Shown: in pieces, positions 1 to 8,909 of the stretch
Layout of the letters: each line of letters opens with the position of its first letter
Position numbering within the stretch: the first letter of the stretch is position 1
NCBI RefSeq assembly: GCF_039521365.1
Contig: NZ_BAAACF010000003.1
Location: 310,001-374,000 of the forward strand
Direction of reading: 5' to 3'
Source: Clostridium_AW malenominatum
GTDB taxonomy: Bacteria > Bacillota > Clostridia > Clostridiales > Clostridiaceae
DNA length: 64,000 nucleotides
Translations under genes and position numbers: made by a program
Notes under the pieces: model-generated
The model's input: the letters and a program-made list of their open reading frames with translations, nothing else
What the model was told of the DNA's origin: nothing
Database searches by the model: none

Positions 1-551
1 TGCACTGGCAACTTGCAGAATGAAGAAATTCCACCAGCTGCTCCTATTGTAAAAACTCCTTCTTTCTCACTATCTAGATTAATCATATATTCACCAGTTA
101 CATTTTCTTTCCTAATAGCAAGGGCTCCACCCATGGTTTCCTCTTCATTTGCAGTGAATATTGCCTCTAAAGCAGGATATTCTTTTTTATTATTTTCTAG
201 AAGGGTCAGCATCAAAGCAACGCCAATCCCATCATCTGCTCCAAGAGTTGTTCCATTGGTGCACATTCTTCCATTCTTCACATGAATATTGCATGGTATT
301 TTTTCTAAAGTTTCCTCTAGATTTTCTGATTGCCATACCATATCTGTATGTGCCTGTAAAACAACAACAGGGCTATCTATTCTATTTCCTGCTTTTTTTA
401 TGATTACATTATTCTCTTTGTCCCTAATAACTTCAAGGCCCATTCTTTCCCCTTGTTCCACTAGATAATCAGCTATTTTCTTTTCTTCAAAAGACACTCT
501 TGATATTTTAGATATTTCATTAAAATAATAAAATACTCTTTCTACACTCAT
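1..551 (-). CDS. pepD: PepD-like aminoacyl-histidine dipeptidase (M20C), 3' end outside window
   Basis: The first 183 residues of an M20C zinc dipeptidase, a cytosolic enzyme that cleaves Xaa-His and other dipeptides, are visible; the rest lies left of the window. Metal-site motifs in order are HTDMV (His68, Asp70), LGADDGIG (Asp near 106), NEEET (Glu136/137) and NLDSEKEG (Asp160). The ATG lies inside the stop of the upstream permease gene (ATGA overlap), which suggests translational coupling and import followed by peptide or amide hydrolysis. The family is clear from the motif spacing. Substrate preference is not visible. Confidence 0.9.
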   Translation of the reverse strand, partial: MSVERVFYYFNEISKISRVSFEEKKIADYLVEQGERMGLEVIRDKENNVIIKKAGNRIDSPVVVLQAHTDMVWQSENLEETLEKIPCNIHVKNGRMCTNGTTLGADDGIGVALMLTLLENNKKEYPALEAIFTANEEETMGGALAIRKENVTGEYMINLDSEKEGVFTIGAAGGISSFCKLPV

Positions 552-1909
552 ATAGCCTCCCTATATATCCTTATTTTTTTATAGTTTTTAAACTTTATTA
601 AAGCAACGTAAAACACAATAGCTACAGCAATACAAATAACAGGAACTGGAATGACATTACCAAAATTGACAAACCATCCAAAACCAATAGGTTTTGTAGT
701 CATGGTAAGACCCACAAAAGAAGAAATTATCCATGCTATTATTGCATCCCACTTGATACCGCAATGAACTGTAGACCAATCTTCATCATAGCTCTCTCTG
801 TTGCAAATATAAAAATCTGCAATTAAAATACCTGCAATAGGTGTAATAAATACACCTAGTATTGATAAAAAATTTACAAAATATTTATATACTCCAAATG
901 CTGCAATTGCTGTACTTATAGCACCTAAAATAAATGTTAACTTCATTCGTGGTATCTTTGAAACGCCATCTAGGGTATTCATTAATCCCAGCACACTTCC
1001 ATAGAGATTATTATCATTTGTAGTCCACTGACCAATAACAAGAACAAGTGCACCAGATATTCCAAGCCCCAGTGTAAGTACCATAACTTCGACTACATTC
1101 CAATTTTTAAATGCATATGTAAAAAAAGCACCACATATCATAACTGGAATATATCCCCAAAAATATCCTAAACTAATACCAAGTGCACAATCTTTACGTG
1201 TTTTACAAAAGCGGCTAAAATCACCCATCATTGCAATGCCTACTGCAAAAGAGCTTACAACTACTGTTATTCCTGAGGAGATACTAATTGGTGAACCAAT
1301 GGGGCCAGAGCTAACTATATCTACTATAGGAACTATAGTACCTGTTTTTATAACAGCAGTAATGCAAAGAACAAATAGTAGCGGTACTCCAATTTCACTC
1401 AGTATTTTAATTGCTTTAAACCCAAATACCGCCGTCATAGACATTGCCAAACCACCAATAACAGTAAAAATTACTGGGGAAATTGTACTGCCACTTAATT
1501 GTTCCACTACGAATGATATTGTGTTTCCAAACAAGTCAGCTTGAAATGCATACCAACCAAAATTACAGATACAAAATATAACACCTATAATCTTGGCACC
1601 TATAGTTCCAAAGGATCTACGGCAATTAAAAGATGTTGGAAGATGTGTATAAGTACTTACAAGAGCACATATTGTAGCCAGTAAAAAAACAATGAAAGCC
1701 CCTATAACACTTGCAATACACATATCTTTAAAAGATAAACCATTTGCCAACACACCACCCACTGCAAGACCGCTTAAACCAAAGCCTTCCCCTAGCCAAA
1801 TCATACCTTGCTCAATCCATGTTTTCCTAGCATGTTCTGGAACTGGTGTTTTTTCGTAATCATTATATTTTTCTTCAAATGATCTCTTTTCTTTTAAAGT
1901 TCTTTCCAT
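548..1909 (-). CDS. NCS1 family cytosine/purine/hydantoin-type permease
   Basis: A 453-residue membrane protein with about 12 hydrophobic segments. The N-terminal stretch with KTWIEQGMIWLGEGFGLSGL and the central GDFSRFCKTRKD are typical of the nucleobase:cation symporter-1 family (CodB, hydantoin permease), which imports nucleobases or hydantoins with Na+ or H+. It sits 15 bp after the DUF917 gene and overlaps the peptidase gene by 4 bp, so the three genes probably form one operon facing away from a PucR-type regulator. The actual substrate cannot be read from sequence. A purine, pyrimidine or hydantoin-like compound is the likely class. Confidence 0.85.
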   Translation of the reverse strand: MERTLKEKRSFEEKYNDYEKTPVPEHARKTWIEQGMIWLGEGFGLSGLAVGGVLANGLSFKDMCIASVIGAFIVFLLATICALVSTYTHLPTSFNCRRSFGTIGAKIIGVIFCICNFGWYAFQADLFGNTISFVVEQLSGSTISPVIFTVIGGLAMSMTAVFGFKAIKILSEIGVPLLFVLCITAVIKTGTIVPIVDIVSSGPIGSPISISSGITVVVSSFAVGIAMMGDFSRFCKTRKDCALGISLGYFWGYIPVMICGAFFTYAFKNWNVVEVMVLTLGLGISGALVLVIGQWTTNDNNLYGSVLGLMNTLDGVSKIPRMKLTFILGAISTAIAAFGVYKYFVNFLSILGVFITPIAGILIADFYICNRESYDEDWSTVHCGIKWDAIIAWIISSFVGLTMTTKPIGFGWFVNFGNVIPVPVICIAVAIVFYVALIKFKNYKKIRIYREAI

Positions 1910-1924
1910 TCTTTTATCCCCCTA

Positions 1925-3013
1925 CTAGTCTTCTAAGAAGATGCAATCTTCATCAAATCCAAAAAATCTTGGATTTAAAATTTCTAGAGCTTTTTCAGTT
2001 TTCCACAAATCATGGCAGTGGAATCCTAGTACACAAAGCTCCATTCCTTCTTTACAATTTGGATTTGTAATCGGTGTTCCAGTAACACTATCTACTACAC
2101 AAATCAAATCTGGACAAGTTAAACGCAATTTATCATCCACCCACATCATCATGTTTTCATTCTTATACCAAACCCTTGCATTTTGGTTTTCATTTTCTTT
2201 TATTCCTTCTAAATATATATTACCAAGTGTAAAACCATCTTTATTTTCCCAGTTAGTTTCTGCCGTAGCACGTCCTGTAAATAATAATTTACCATTTGCG
2301 GCTTTTAAAATTGCATGAATTGGATCCTCTCCTGCCTCTTCTGCCTGTCTTCTTGCCTGTCCTACTCTTTGTGCATGTGAAAGAGCTCCTGGAATAACTG
2401 ATTTCTTTAGATTTTTTCCTTGAATTGGATGATCCGTCATCCCTACTGCTCCCTTTGTTGCAACTGCCATAAACCTTGCAAGTGCTTCCGCTCTTGAATC
2501 ATCTTTTACAGTTGGAATGATTGCTACATCTCCATAGATTGTTCCAACTGCTAACGGAGTAATAGGTTGTCCAGTCACGTAATAAGTTGAAAACTGTAGT
2601 TCCGGAACAGCCCTTCCTGCAGCATCTGCATCTACGATATATTTACCAGTCTTTGCAGCAATGGCCATAACCTCTCCTGTATTTCCTGCACCATATTCAA
2701 TTGATACAAGTCCATGGAAATTAGTTTGCATATATTTTTCTAATGCTTCTACAGACAAGGCAATATCTGTTCCATCAAAAATCTCTTCTTCTGCTTCCTC
2801 TTCTTCTGACACCATGCATCCACAATAATATGGGCTTGCATAGTATGATTCATCTTCAATTTCATCAAAATCAAGCATTTTAAATTCTTTCCCAGCATTC
2901 CATTCCTTTTCAACAACGGATAACCCCTCTGCTATCGAACCACCACCGCCAGTTCCTAAAATTGCACATCCCATCATAATATCTTTTAATTCTTGTAAAT
3001 CAAGTTTTTTCAT
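1925..3013 (-). CDS. DUF917 / S-methyl-thiohydantoin desulfurase-like family protein
   Basis: A 362-residue soluble protein starting MKKLDLQELKDIMMGCAILGTGGGGS, the glycine-rich N-terminus characteristic of DUF917 (now linked to S-methyl thiohydantoin desulfurase domains). Members are often encoded beside hydantoinase-type genes, NCS1 permeases and PucR regulators. No signal peptide or membrane segment is present. It is the first gene of the minus-strand operon, with the ATG preceded by a GGGGAGA ribosome site. The context suggests a role in degrading an imported cyclic amide or nucleobase-like compound, but no reaction can be assigned. Family assignment is confident and function is unknown. 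Confidence 0.8.
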   Translation of the reverse strand: MKKLDLQELKDIMMGCAILGTGGGGSIAEGLSVVEKEWNAGKEFKMLDFDEIEDESYYASPYYCGCMVSEEEEAEEEIFDGTDIALSVEALEKYMQTNFHGLVSIEYGAGNTGEVMAIAAKTGKYIVDADAAGRAVPELQFSTYYVTGQPITPLAVGTIYGDVAIIPTVKDDSRAEALARFMAVATKGAVGMTDHPIQGKNLKKSVIPGALSHAQRVGQARRQAEEAGEDPIHAILKAANGKLLFTGRATAETNWENKDGFTLGNIYLEGIKENENQNARVWYKNENMMMWVDDKLRLTCPDLICVVDSVTGTPITNPNCKEGMELCVLGFHCHDLWKTEKALEILNPRFFGFDEDCIFLED

Positions 3014-3108
3014 ACTTATCTCCCCTTCTCATCTAATTTATATATCTTTATTGTAAACGTATTCCAATCGCAATTCATTATAGATTTACACAATGAAAAA
3101 AATTTTAT

Positions 3109-3126
3109 ATTGTATAATCCTACAAT
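3109..3126. promoter_or_regulatory. Candidate PucR operator (inverted repeat)
   Basis: A perfect 6-bp inverted repeat ATTGTA-N6-TACAAT lies in the divergent spacer, just upstream of the -35 box of the pucR-like gene and between it and the oppositely oriented DUF917 gene. The position suits a shared operator. Assignment to this regulator is inference. Confidence 0.35.
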
Positions 3127-3134
3127 GACACTTA

Positions 3135-3163
3135 TTGACATTCTTAGTTTATTACCTCATAAT
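3135..3163 (+). promoter_or_regulatory. SigA-type promoter of the pucR-like gene
   Basis: TTGACA at 3135-3140 and CATAAT at 3158-3163 are separated by 17 bp. The start codon at 3207 lies about 43 bp downstream. Confidence 0.55.
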
Positions 3164-3206
3164 AAATGTATATTTACTTAAAATTTGCATCTTGAAAGGA
3201 GTTAAT

Positions 3207-4343
3207 ATGAGTATTACGGTAAAAGATATCCTCCAACTTGATGTTTTGAAAAATGCAGAACTAGTATCTGGCAAGAATGGACTCAATAGAGAAATTTTAA
3301 GAGTTAATTTTACAGATTGTCCTTTAGATCCATGCGACCCTGGGTACACTTTAGTTTCAAAAGGAGACTTATATATACATAGTTTTTATACAACCCAAAA
3401 TAATGAAGACCTTGTATTTAACATAATTGATTTTTATATACAAACACAAAGCTCCTGCTGTATTGGTTTAAAATGCTATCTTAATCAAATGCCAGAAAGA
3501 GTCCTTCACTTAGCAAATAGAAATAATTATCCTATTATTATGATTGATGCTGATGTGCCATATGGACAACTTATCAAAGACATTTCTGAACTAATTCTAA
3601 CAGAGCAATTGGCTCTAAGCTCTGAAAATAAAATAAACAAGCTTCTGTATGACAAATTAAATAGTCAAGAACGTAATAATATCATACAATACCTAACTCC
3701 AGATTTGCCGTTAAAATATCTGTGTATTTATATTTCATATCCGGAGCTTCCGTCTTTACGTTTTAATTTTTTGAAAAATGATTTATCTTCACAATTTCAG
3801 CTACATTTTCTTAGATATCATAAAGGGGGATTTTTAATTCTTGATCTGATTACACATTTAGATTTCTCACGTACAATAAATTCTCTAACACACCTTTTAT
3901 CCTACTACGGAAAAACATTTTATATTGGTGTTAGTAGCAAATGTGAAGAATCTCGTGATTTTGTTCGCAGTTTCAACGAAGCTTATTCCGCACATAAAAT
4001 TGCTCAGTTAACAGGAAATAGAGTAACTTATTATAATGATTTATCAATATACAGTCTGCTACTTCCTTTACGCAATCATGAAATTTTAAATGAGTTTTGT
4101 AAAAAAATACTTGGACCTCTGAAGGAATACGAAAATCGATATTCCACGAATCTCCTAGAAACTATTCGAATTTATTTAAAAAATAACGGCGACTACAAAA
4201 AAACAGCTTATTTTCTCGACACTCACGAAAATACCATACGTTTTCGAATTGGTAAAGCCAAGAGTCTACTTGGATTGGAAGATAGTCCTTATGCCTTCAT
4301 AGAATATGTTTCTATTGCATTAAAGGCAGAACAATTATTATAA
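3207..4343 (+). CDS. PucR family transcriptional regulator
   Basis: A 378-residue protein from the ATG at 3207, chosen because GAAAGGAG lies 6 bp upstream; an in-frame upstream extension to 3135 lacks a ribosome site. Residues about 5-125 match the PucR ligand-sensing N-terminal domain (begins MSITVKDILQLDVLKNAELV). The C-terminus (LKNNGDYKKTAYFLDTHENT, then IRFRIGKAKSLLG) is the PucR helix-turn-helix. Such proteins activate purine, allantoin or amino-acid catabolic genes in response to a metabolite. It is divergent from the DUF917-permease-peptidase operon and is its probable regulator. The inducer is unknown. Confidence 0.85.
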   Translation: MSITVKDILQLDVLKNAELVSGKNGLNREILRVNFTDCPLDPCDPGYTLVSKGDLYIHSFYTTQNNEDLVFNIIDFYIQTQSSCCIGLKCYLNQMPERVLHLANRNNYPIIMIDADVPYGQLIKDISELILTEQLALSSENKINKLLYDKLNSQERNNIIQYLTPDLPLKYLCIYISYPELPSLRFNFLKNDLSSQFQLHFLRYHKGGFLILDLITHLDFSRTINSLTHLLSYYGKTFYIGVSSKCEESRDFVRSFNEAYSAHKIAQLTGNRVTYYNDLSIYSLLLPLRNHEILNEFCKKILGPLKEYENRYSTNLLETIRIYLKNNGDYKKTAYFLDTHENTIRFRIGKAKSLLGLEDSPYAFIEYVSIALKAEQLL

Positions 4344-4360
4344 TATCAAAAAAATTTATC

Positions 4361-4549
4361 ATGTAATTTTGCAGGCCTTTTTCAGTTCTGCATTTTCTTG
4401 ACGTAGTTTTTGATTTCATACTGATAAAAATAGAGTGCAGTTCCATGTCCTGGTAACGCACTCTCTCCGTATTCTTCATATTCACTTATCCAACGGTATA
4501 AAGAATTTAATGGATATTTAATGTTTTTTGCATGCAATAAATCATAAAA
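4361..4549 (-). pseudogene. Decayed IS3-family orfA fragment
   Basis: Read on the minus strand, about 4410-4549 encodes IKYPLNSLYRWISEYEEYGE followed by SALPGHGTAL and YQYEIK, which matches the helix-turn-helix and hinge of IS3/IS150-type OrfA. A one-base deletion after YQYEIK shifts the frame. The next frame continues KLRQENAELKKACK, the expected leucine-zipper part, then stops. No OrfB and no terminal inverted repeats remain. The fragment begins directly after the lipid-kinase stop codon and is in frame with it, so that stop may be where an old insertion junction lay. Confidence 0.75.
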
Positions 4550-5509
4550 TCATTTAGAGGCAGCCCTTTTTATATCTATCTTACCTTTTGCAAGTACTCT
4601 ACTTTTATTTTTAGGTGGAGTTTTCGTTTTTAATACCCCTAGCATCTTTACTCCTCCCCTTATACATTCTATAGTTAAAGGAAAGTCAGGCCCTCTTTCT
4701 CCATCTATATCCGTTAATATATCTTCATCGCATTCTATATGTAGTTTATCAGTTTTAAAATATAATAAATTAGTTACCTCTTCTAAATGGTCTCCCCTTA
4801 ACATGCTTATAAATAACGGAATTAAATCCCTTAGCATCCCTGCTTGAATTATTATAACATCTAACATACCATCATCAACTTCTGCTTTATAAGCAAGGTT
4901 TAAATTTCCTGCGGTCTGCCCATTGAAAACTAATATTAAATACATGTCTCCAGTATAATCTACTTCCTTAGAGGTTACTTTAACTTTAATGTTTCTAAAG
5001 TTAGGGATTTGTTCTATACCTTTAACATAATAAGCGAGTTTTCCTAGGTTATTTTTAAGAGTTGTATCCGTCCTTTGAGATATATCTGTAAATAATCCTG
5101 CACTAGCTACGTTTATAAAATATTTATCATTAACCTTTCCTACATCTACACTCAAAGGTTCACTTTCTAGTATTTGCTTGCAAGCCTCCTCTATATCCAT
5201 TGGCATTCCTATGAATTTAGCAAAATCATTAGCTGTACCTACAGGTATTATTCCTAGAGGAAGATTAATATTTCTTTCTTTAATATAATTAACTACACTA
5301 TCTACAGTTCCATCCCCGCCTGCAATTAATATATATTTATAATCATTTTCAATATCCTCAAAGGCAATATCTAAAGTATATTCACTACTTATTCTATAAG
5401 GTACTACTGTATACCCATACTGCTGATGAATACTTATGATTTTATCTAATTCTGATATTATTAAATTTTCTCCTGAATATGGATTATAGACAAATTTTAC
5501 CTTATTCAT
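4550..5509 (-). CDS. YegS/DagK-type lipid kinase (diacylglycerol kinase catalytic domain)
   Basis: A 319-residue protein of the DgkB/YegS/BmrU family, which phosphorylates diacylglycerol or related lipids at the inner membrane face. The nucleotide site is visible as AGGDGTVDSVV near residue 84, followed by PLGIIPVGTANDFAKF (the GTxNDFA motif). It may recycle diacylglycerol released during cell-envelope lipid synthesis; pssA lies in the next kilobase on the other strand. The C-terminal tail KGKIDIKRAASK is basic and ends at the junction with an IS3 remnant, so the tail may not be ancestral. Exact lipid substrate is uncertain. Confidence 0.88.
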   Translation of the reverse strand: MNKVKFVYNPYSGENLIISELDKIISIHQQYGYTVVPYRISSEYTLDIAFEDIENDYKYILIAGGDGTVDSVVNYIKERNINLPLGIIPVGTANDFAKFIGMPMDIEEACKQILESEPLSVDVGKVNDKYFINVASAGLFTDISQRTDTTLKNNLGKLAYYVKGIEQIPNFRNIKVKVTSKEVDYTGDMYLILVFNGQTAGNLNLAYKAEVDDGMLDVIIIQAGMLRDLIPLFISMLRGDHLEEVTNLLYFKTDKLHIECDEDILTDIDGERGPDFPLTIECIRGGVKMLGVLKTKTPPKNKSRVLAKGKIDIKRAASK

Positions 5510-5586
5510 ATTATGACCTCTCTTTTTAAATACTAACCATACTTTATTATAGCATTTTACAATATTTATGTCATCAAACTATAAAG

Positions 5587-5637
5587 AATAAACGCAAACA
5601 GCTTTTAGTTAGCCATTTACGTTTATTTAAAATAAAG
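5587..5637 (-). terminator. Terminator of the CBS-domain gene
   Basis: Minus-strand reading gives a 17-bp stem (AATAAACGTAAATGGCT paired with AGCTGTTTGCGTTTATT, with G-T pairs) around a 7-nt loop, then CTTTATAGTTT. It lies just after the CBS gene stop. Confidence 0.6.
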
Positions 5638-5644
5638 TTCTTAA

Positions 5645-6073
5645 CTATATATGTGGAGTACTAGGTTCCGATATTTCAGTTAAAGTTTCTCCTGCTTTAT
5701 TGGAAAGGTTAGGTTCTACAGACAAATCTCCTAAAGAAAGTATTCCTACTAAGGAATTATCTTCTACCACAGGTAATCTTCTTATTTGTCTTTCGCTCAT
5801 TATTCTAGCAGCTTCTCTTGCTTCTATTTCTGGACTTACTATTACAGGATTAGAACTCATTATATCCCTAACAGTTTGCCTTTGAGAATTTTCCCCTTCA
5901 GCTGTAGATCTTAAAGTAATATCTCTATCTGTAATTATTCCAATTACTTTATCTCCATCACAAACTGGAAGAGATCCTATATTATGCTCTCTCATAAGCT
6001 GAGCTGCACGTTCTACAGTATCTTCTGGGGTTAAGGTAGCTAAACTTTTAGTCATAACATCTTTTACTTTCAT
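5645..6073 (-). CDS. Tandem CBS-domain protein
   Basis: A 142-residue protein consisting of two CBS domains (about residues 6-60 and 70-125), recognisable from VKDVMTKSLATLTPEDTVER and the GIITDRDITLR and LVGILSLGDLSV strands. Stand-alone CBS pairs usually bind adenine nucleotides and act as energy or redox sensors. The start at 6073 (ATG) was chosen over an adjacent TTG at 6076; GGAGGTGG lies 7-10 bp upstream of both. It is monocistronic, between a lipid kinase and pssA. No effector domain is attached, so its partner is unknown. Confidence 0.85.
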   Translation of the reverse strand: MKVKDVMTKSLATLTPEDTVERAAQLMREHNIGSLPVCDGDKVIGIITDRDITLRSTAEGENSQRQTVRDIMSSNPVIVSPEIEAREAARIMSERQIRRLPVVEDNSLVGILSLGDLSVEPNLSNKAGETLTEISEPSTPHI

Positions 6074-6206
6074 CAAAAATCCACCTCCTAAAATATTTTA
6101 CCCACTATAGGGAAATAATATTTAGGAAAATTTTAATAAACTATATTATATATTTCTTATAATATAGTATAATTATATATAACGTTAATTTAGGAGTGAT
6201 TATTTA

Positions 6207-6719
6207 ATGCAAAAAAACGCTGTACCCAATTTGTTTACCTTTGGTAATCTATGCTTTGGTATTTTATCCTTAATGATGACTTTTCAAGGCGAATATAAAA
6301 ATGCCTGTTTATTCATATTATTAGCTGGATTAATGGACAGATACGACGGAAGAGTTGCTAGGTACTTACAGGTTAGTAGTGAGATTGGTAAGGAGTTAGA
6401 TTCCCTTGCAGATTTAGTATCCTTTGGAGTAGCTCCATCTATATTAGTGTTTAATATGCATAATTTTTACGATTATGGATTAATAGGTTACTTTTTATTA
6501 TTAGTTTTTCCCGTAGCAGGAGCTTATCGTCTAGCAAGATTTAATGCCTCCTCCTTTGATGGTGCCTTTACTGGTGTACCAATTACAGCAGCAGGTATGT
6601 TTATGGCTCTTTATTCTTTGCTTACCCTAAATAGAATTATGCATCCTATGCTTGCCATAATTTTATTAGTTTCTTTTTCTTATCTTATGGTTAGTAAATT
6701 TAAATTTAAAAAAATATAG
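6207..6719 (+). CDS. pssA: CDP-diacylglycerol-serine O-phosphatidyltransferase
   Basis: A 170-residue integral membrane enzyme making phosphatidylserine from CDP-diacylglycerol and serine, the first step to phosphatidylethanolamine. The CDP-alcohol phosphatidyltransferase signature DG-x2-AR-x8-G-x3-D-x3-D is intact in DRYDGRVARYLQVSSEIGKE and the following LDSLADLVSFG, and five or six hydrophobic segments follow. MQKNAVPNLFTFGNLCFG is typical of Gram-positive PssA, which favours PssA over PgsA. A GGAGTG ribosome site precedes the ATG. No psd gene is adjacent, which differs from some clostridia. Confidence 0.88.
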   Translation: MQKNAVPNLFTFGNLCFGILSLMMTFQGEYKNACLFILLAGLMDRYDGRVARYLQVSSEIGKELDSLADLVSFGVAPSILVFNMHNFYDYGLIGYFLLLVFPVAGAYRLARFNASSFDGAFTGVPITAAGMFMALYSLLTLNRIMHPMLAIILLVSFSYLMVSKFKFKKI

Positions 6720-6732
6720 CTTTAAAATATTT

Positions 6733-6774
6733 AAGAATAACCCTATATATATTCTCTATATTAGGGTTATTCTT
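6733..6774. terminator. Bidirectional terminator between pssA and the convergent small gene
   Basis: AAGAATAACCCTA and TAGGGTTATTCTT form a perfect 13-bp stem, with a T run on the plus side and A/T-rich flank on the other. The stem includes the stop codon of the convergent gene at 6767. Confidence 0.75.
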
Positions 6775-7096
6775 TTAATTTTAATTCCTCATCTATTTCT
6801 GTCAATATATACTTAGCATGAATTTTGGTTTTTAATATTTCACCTTTGATTCTGCAATAATTGCTATATTCGCAGGAACATTGGTCTAAAGCATCGATTA
6901 ATTCATCAATAATATCTCCTAGCTCATTTGCTCTATCAATGGCATCTTTTACATCTTTTTTTCTAGCCAAAGCAATAGTATTTAATTCACCAGCTCCTCC
7001 GATTAATAATCTATATGAATTAATTAATTTAGATAGAAGATCTGTTAAATTATTTACATCACCGTAATAGCCTTGCACTACCTTTCTATGATTCAT
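6767..7096 (-). CDS. Small conserved helical protein of unknown function
   Basis: A 109-residue soluble, predominantly helical protein (ATG at 7096; GGTGA lies 5 bp upstream; a GTG at 7108 is an alternative). I do not recognise a named family. It contains a run of charged helices (KKDVKDAIDRANELGDIIDE) and a cysteine cluster CSCEYSNYC near residues 79-87. No signal peptide or membrane helix is present. It is convergent with pssA and shares its terminator. The next gene upstream is the nucleoside kinase, about 80 bp away, so co-transcription is possible. Confidence 0.6.
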   Translation of the reverse strand: MNHRKVVQGYYGDVNNLTDLLSKLINSYRLLIGGAGELNTIALARKKDVKDAIDRANELGDIIDELIDALDQCSCEYSNYCRIKGEILKTKIHAKYILTEIDEELKLKE

Positions 7097-7174
7097 ACTA
7101 TTCACCACATATCAATTTAATTATATTTATCTATATGGATTGAATAGAAATTTTATTACCTTTACATAGTAAAA

Positions 7175-8779
7175 TTAATGAAACCAGCTACCTCCTACGA
7201 ATTCTCTTAATATAGAATTATCAGGTACATGTTTCATATCTAAATCCTTAAAGAAATTTAAAAAGCTAATTAGCCTTAACCCTTCGTGATAAACAGGACT
7301 AGATGGAGTTATCTTATTTAACTCCTTTAACGCATATTGTCTTAATACGCACAGTTCGTATACTAAAGTAGAGTTAAACATTACATGGGCATTTTCCTGA
7401 AATACAAATATATTTTTTTCTTCTCCACGCCTAATGGAAGGCCACATGTTCAATGTATCTTCTGCGCTATATCCCCTAAATAAAGAGTCTCTTACTATTC
7501 TCCTTATGATTCTCACATCTGTGGTAGCTATCCTATTATGGGAGTCTAAATTAAGCTGCGTTAAAGCACTTATATATATTTTAAACTTATTTTCTGGAGC
7601 TATAGAAGAGGTAAGGATTTCATTTAGCCCATGTATTCCTTCTACTATGAGAATACCATTTGCAGGAAGCTTTACCTTATGTCCTCTCCACTCTCTTTTT
7701 CCTGTTATAAAATTATAGCTAGGTATTTCTACCTCTTCACCCTTTAATATATCTTGCAAGTGCTTATTAAATAATTCTAAATCTAAGGCATATATGGATT
7801 CAAAATCATACTCACCAAATTCATCTTTAGGAGTATCTTCTCTGTTAATAAAATAATCATCTAGTCCTATAGGAATAGGAATCATTCCATTAACTCTAAG
7901 CTGTATTCCTAATCTTCTAGCAAAAGTAGTTTTTCCCGAAGAAGATGGTCCTGCAATTAGTACTAATTTAACATCCTTTTTTTCATTAATCATATCTGCT
8001 ATATACGCAGTTTTCTTTTCATGTAGGGCTTCAGCTACTCTGATTATATTATAAATATCTCCACTCTCTACCTTGTTGTTTAGTGAGCCCACGTCTCCAA
8101 CCTCTAAAATTCTGCCCCACTCTTCAGTTTCTTTAAATATCTTTGCCAATTTTTTATGCTCTATAAATTCTGGTATTTCCCTTGGATTGTTTTCTGTAGG
8201 AAATCTTAATATAAGGCCTGGCTCATAATACATTAAATCAAAAACCTTCCCTACTCCTGTAGAGTATGCCATGGCACCATAAAAATAGTCATATCTTCCC
8301 TCTAATTCATATAGCTTTACTTCATCGGTTTTTACGTGATTCAACAACCTAACTTTATCTTCCATTTTATAATCTTTAAAGATCTTAATTGCCTCTTCCT
8401 TTTTAACTGAAACTTTATTTATTGTAGAATTTCTTTCTACTAATTCCTTCATATTTTCTTTAATTTTTACTACATCTTCTTTACTTAAAGGCTTTTCCTT
8501 ATGTATTTCACAATAAAGGCCCTTGCTTAGAGAATGTTCTATAGAAATTGTGGCTTCTGGAAATACATTTAAGACAGATTTTATTAAGATAAATTGTAAA
8601 GTTCTAACATAAGTTCTCATACCTATATTAGTTGAAATATCTATAGGTTGTATTTTTGCATTTAAATCAACGATATTTGTTAATTCACAAACATCATTAT
8701 TTACTTTAGCTAACACTACGGGTACATCATTTTCTAAAGAATACTTATTTATTATTTGTCCTAGCTTATTTTTATCCAT
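7175..8779 (-). CDS. Nucleoside (uridine-kinase-like) kinase with N-terminal threonyl-tRNA-synthetase-like domains
   Basis: A 534-residue protein. The N-terminal 200 residues resemble TGS and ThrRS second-additional domains (EHSLSKGLYCEI is the HS..G.Y-type motif). The C-terminal half is a phosphoribulokinase/uridine-kinase domain with the P-loop AGPSSSGKTTFARRL and the downstream LDDYF, EGIHGLN and RIIRRIVRD segments. It probably phosphorylates a nucleoside or related metabolite; why a tRNA-synthetase-like editing module is fused is not established. The start at 8779 was chosen because GGGGGAT lies 6 bp upstream. An upstream in-frame start at 8815 would add 12 residues that include the ribosome site. 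Confidence 0.8.
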   Translation of the reverse strand: MDKNKLGQIINKYSLENDVPVVLAKVNNDVCELTNIVDLNAKIQPIDISTNIGMRTYVRTLQFILIKSVLNVFPEATISIEHSLSKGLYCEIHKEKPLSKEDVVKIKENMKELVERNSTINKVSVKKEEAIKIFKDYKMEDKVRLLNHVKTDEVKLYELEGRYDYFYGAMAYSTGVGKVFDLMYYEPGLILRFPTENNPREIPEFIEHKKLAKIFKETEEWGRILEVGDVGSLNNKVESGDIYNIIRVAEALHEKKTAYIADMINEKKDVKLVLIAGPSSSGKTTFARRLGIQLRVNGMIPIPIGLDDYFINREDTPKDEFGEYDFESIYALDLELFNKHLQDILKGEEVEIPSYNFITGKREWRGHKVKLPANGILIVEGIHGLNEILTSSIAPENKFKIYISALTQLNLDSHNRIATTDVRIIRRIVRDSLFRGYSAEDTLNMWPSIRRGEEKNIFVFQENAHVMFNSTLVYELCVLRQYALKELNKITPSSPVYHEGLRLISFLNFFKDLDMKHVPDNSILREFVGGSWFH

Positions 8780-8909
8780 TCTATTATCCCCCATTCCTTG
8801 TAAGTATAATATCATTATATCTCATTATACTCAAAACTTTCAAAATTAGCTCACTTCCAGTAATATTTTTTGGGTTTTTTCAAATACTATATGCTATGAG
8901 GTGATGTTA

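Noticed and set aside
1236..1544. Plus-strand ORF of 102 codons inside the NCS1 permease gene
   Set aside because: Antisense shadow of a well-supported membrane protein, without a ribosome site. The same applies to similar antisense frames in pepD, the DUF917 gene, the FliK-like gene, recD2 and mreB.
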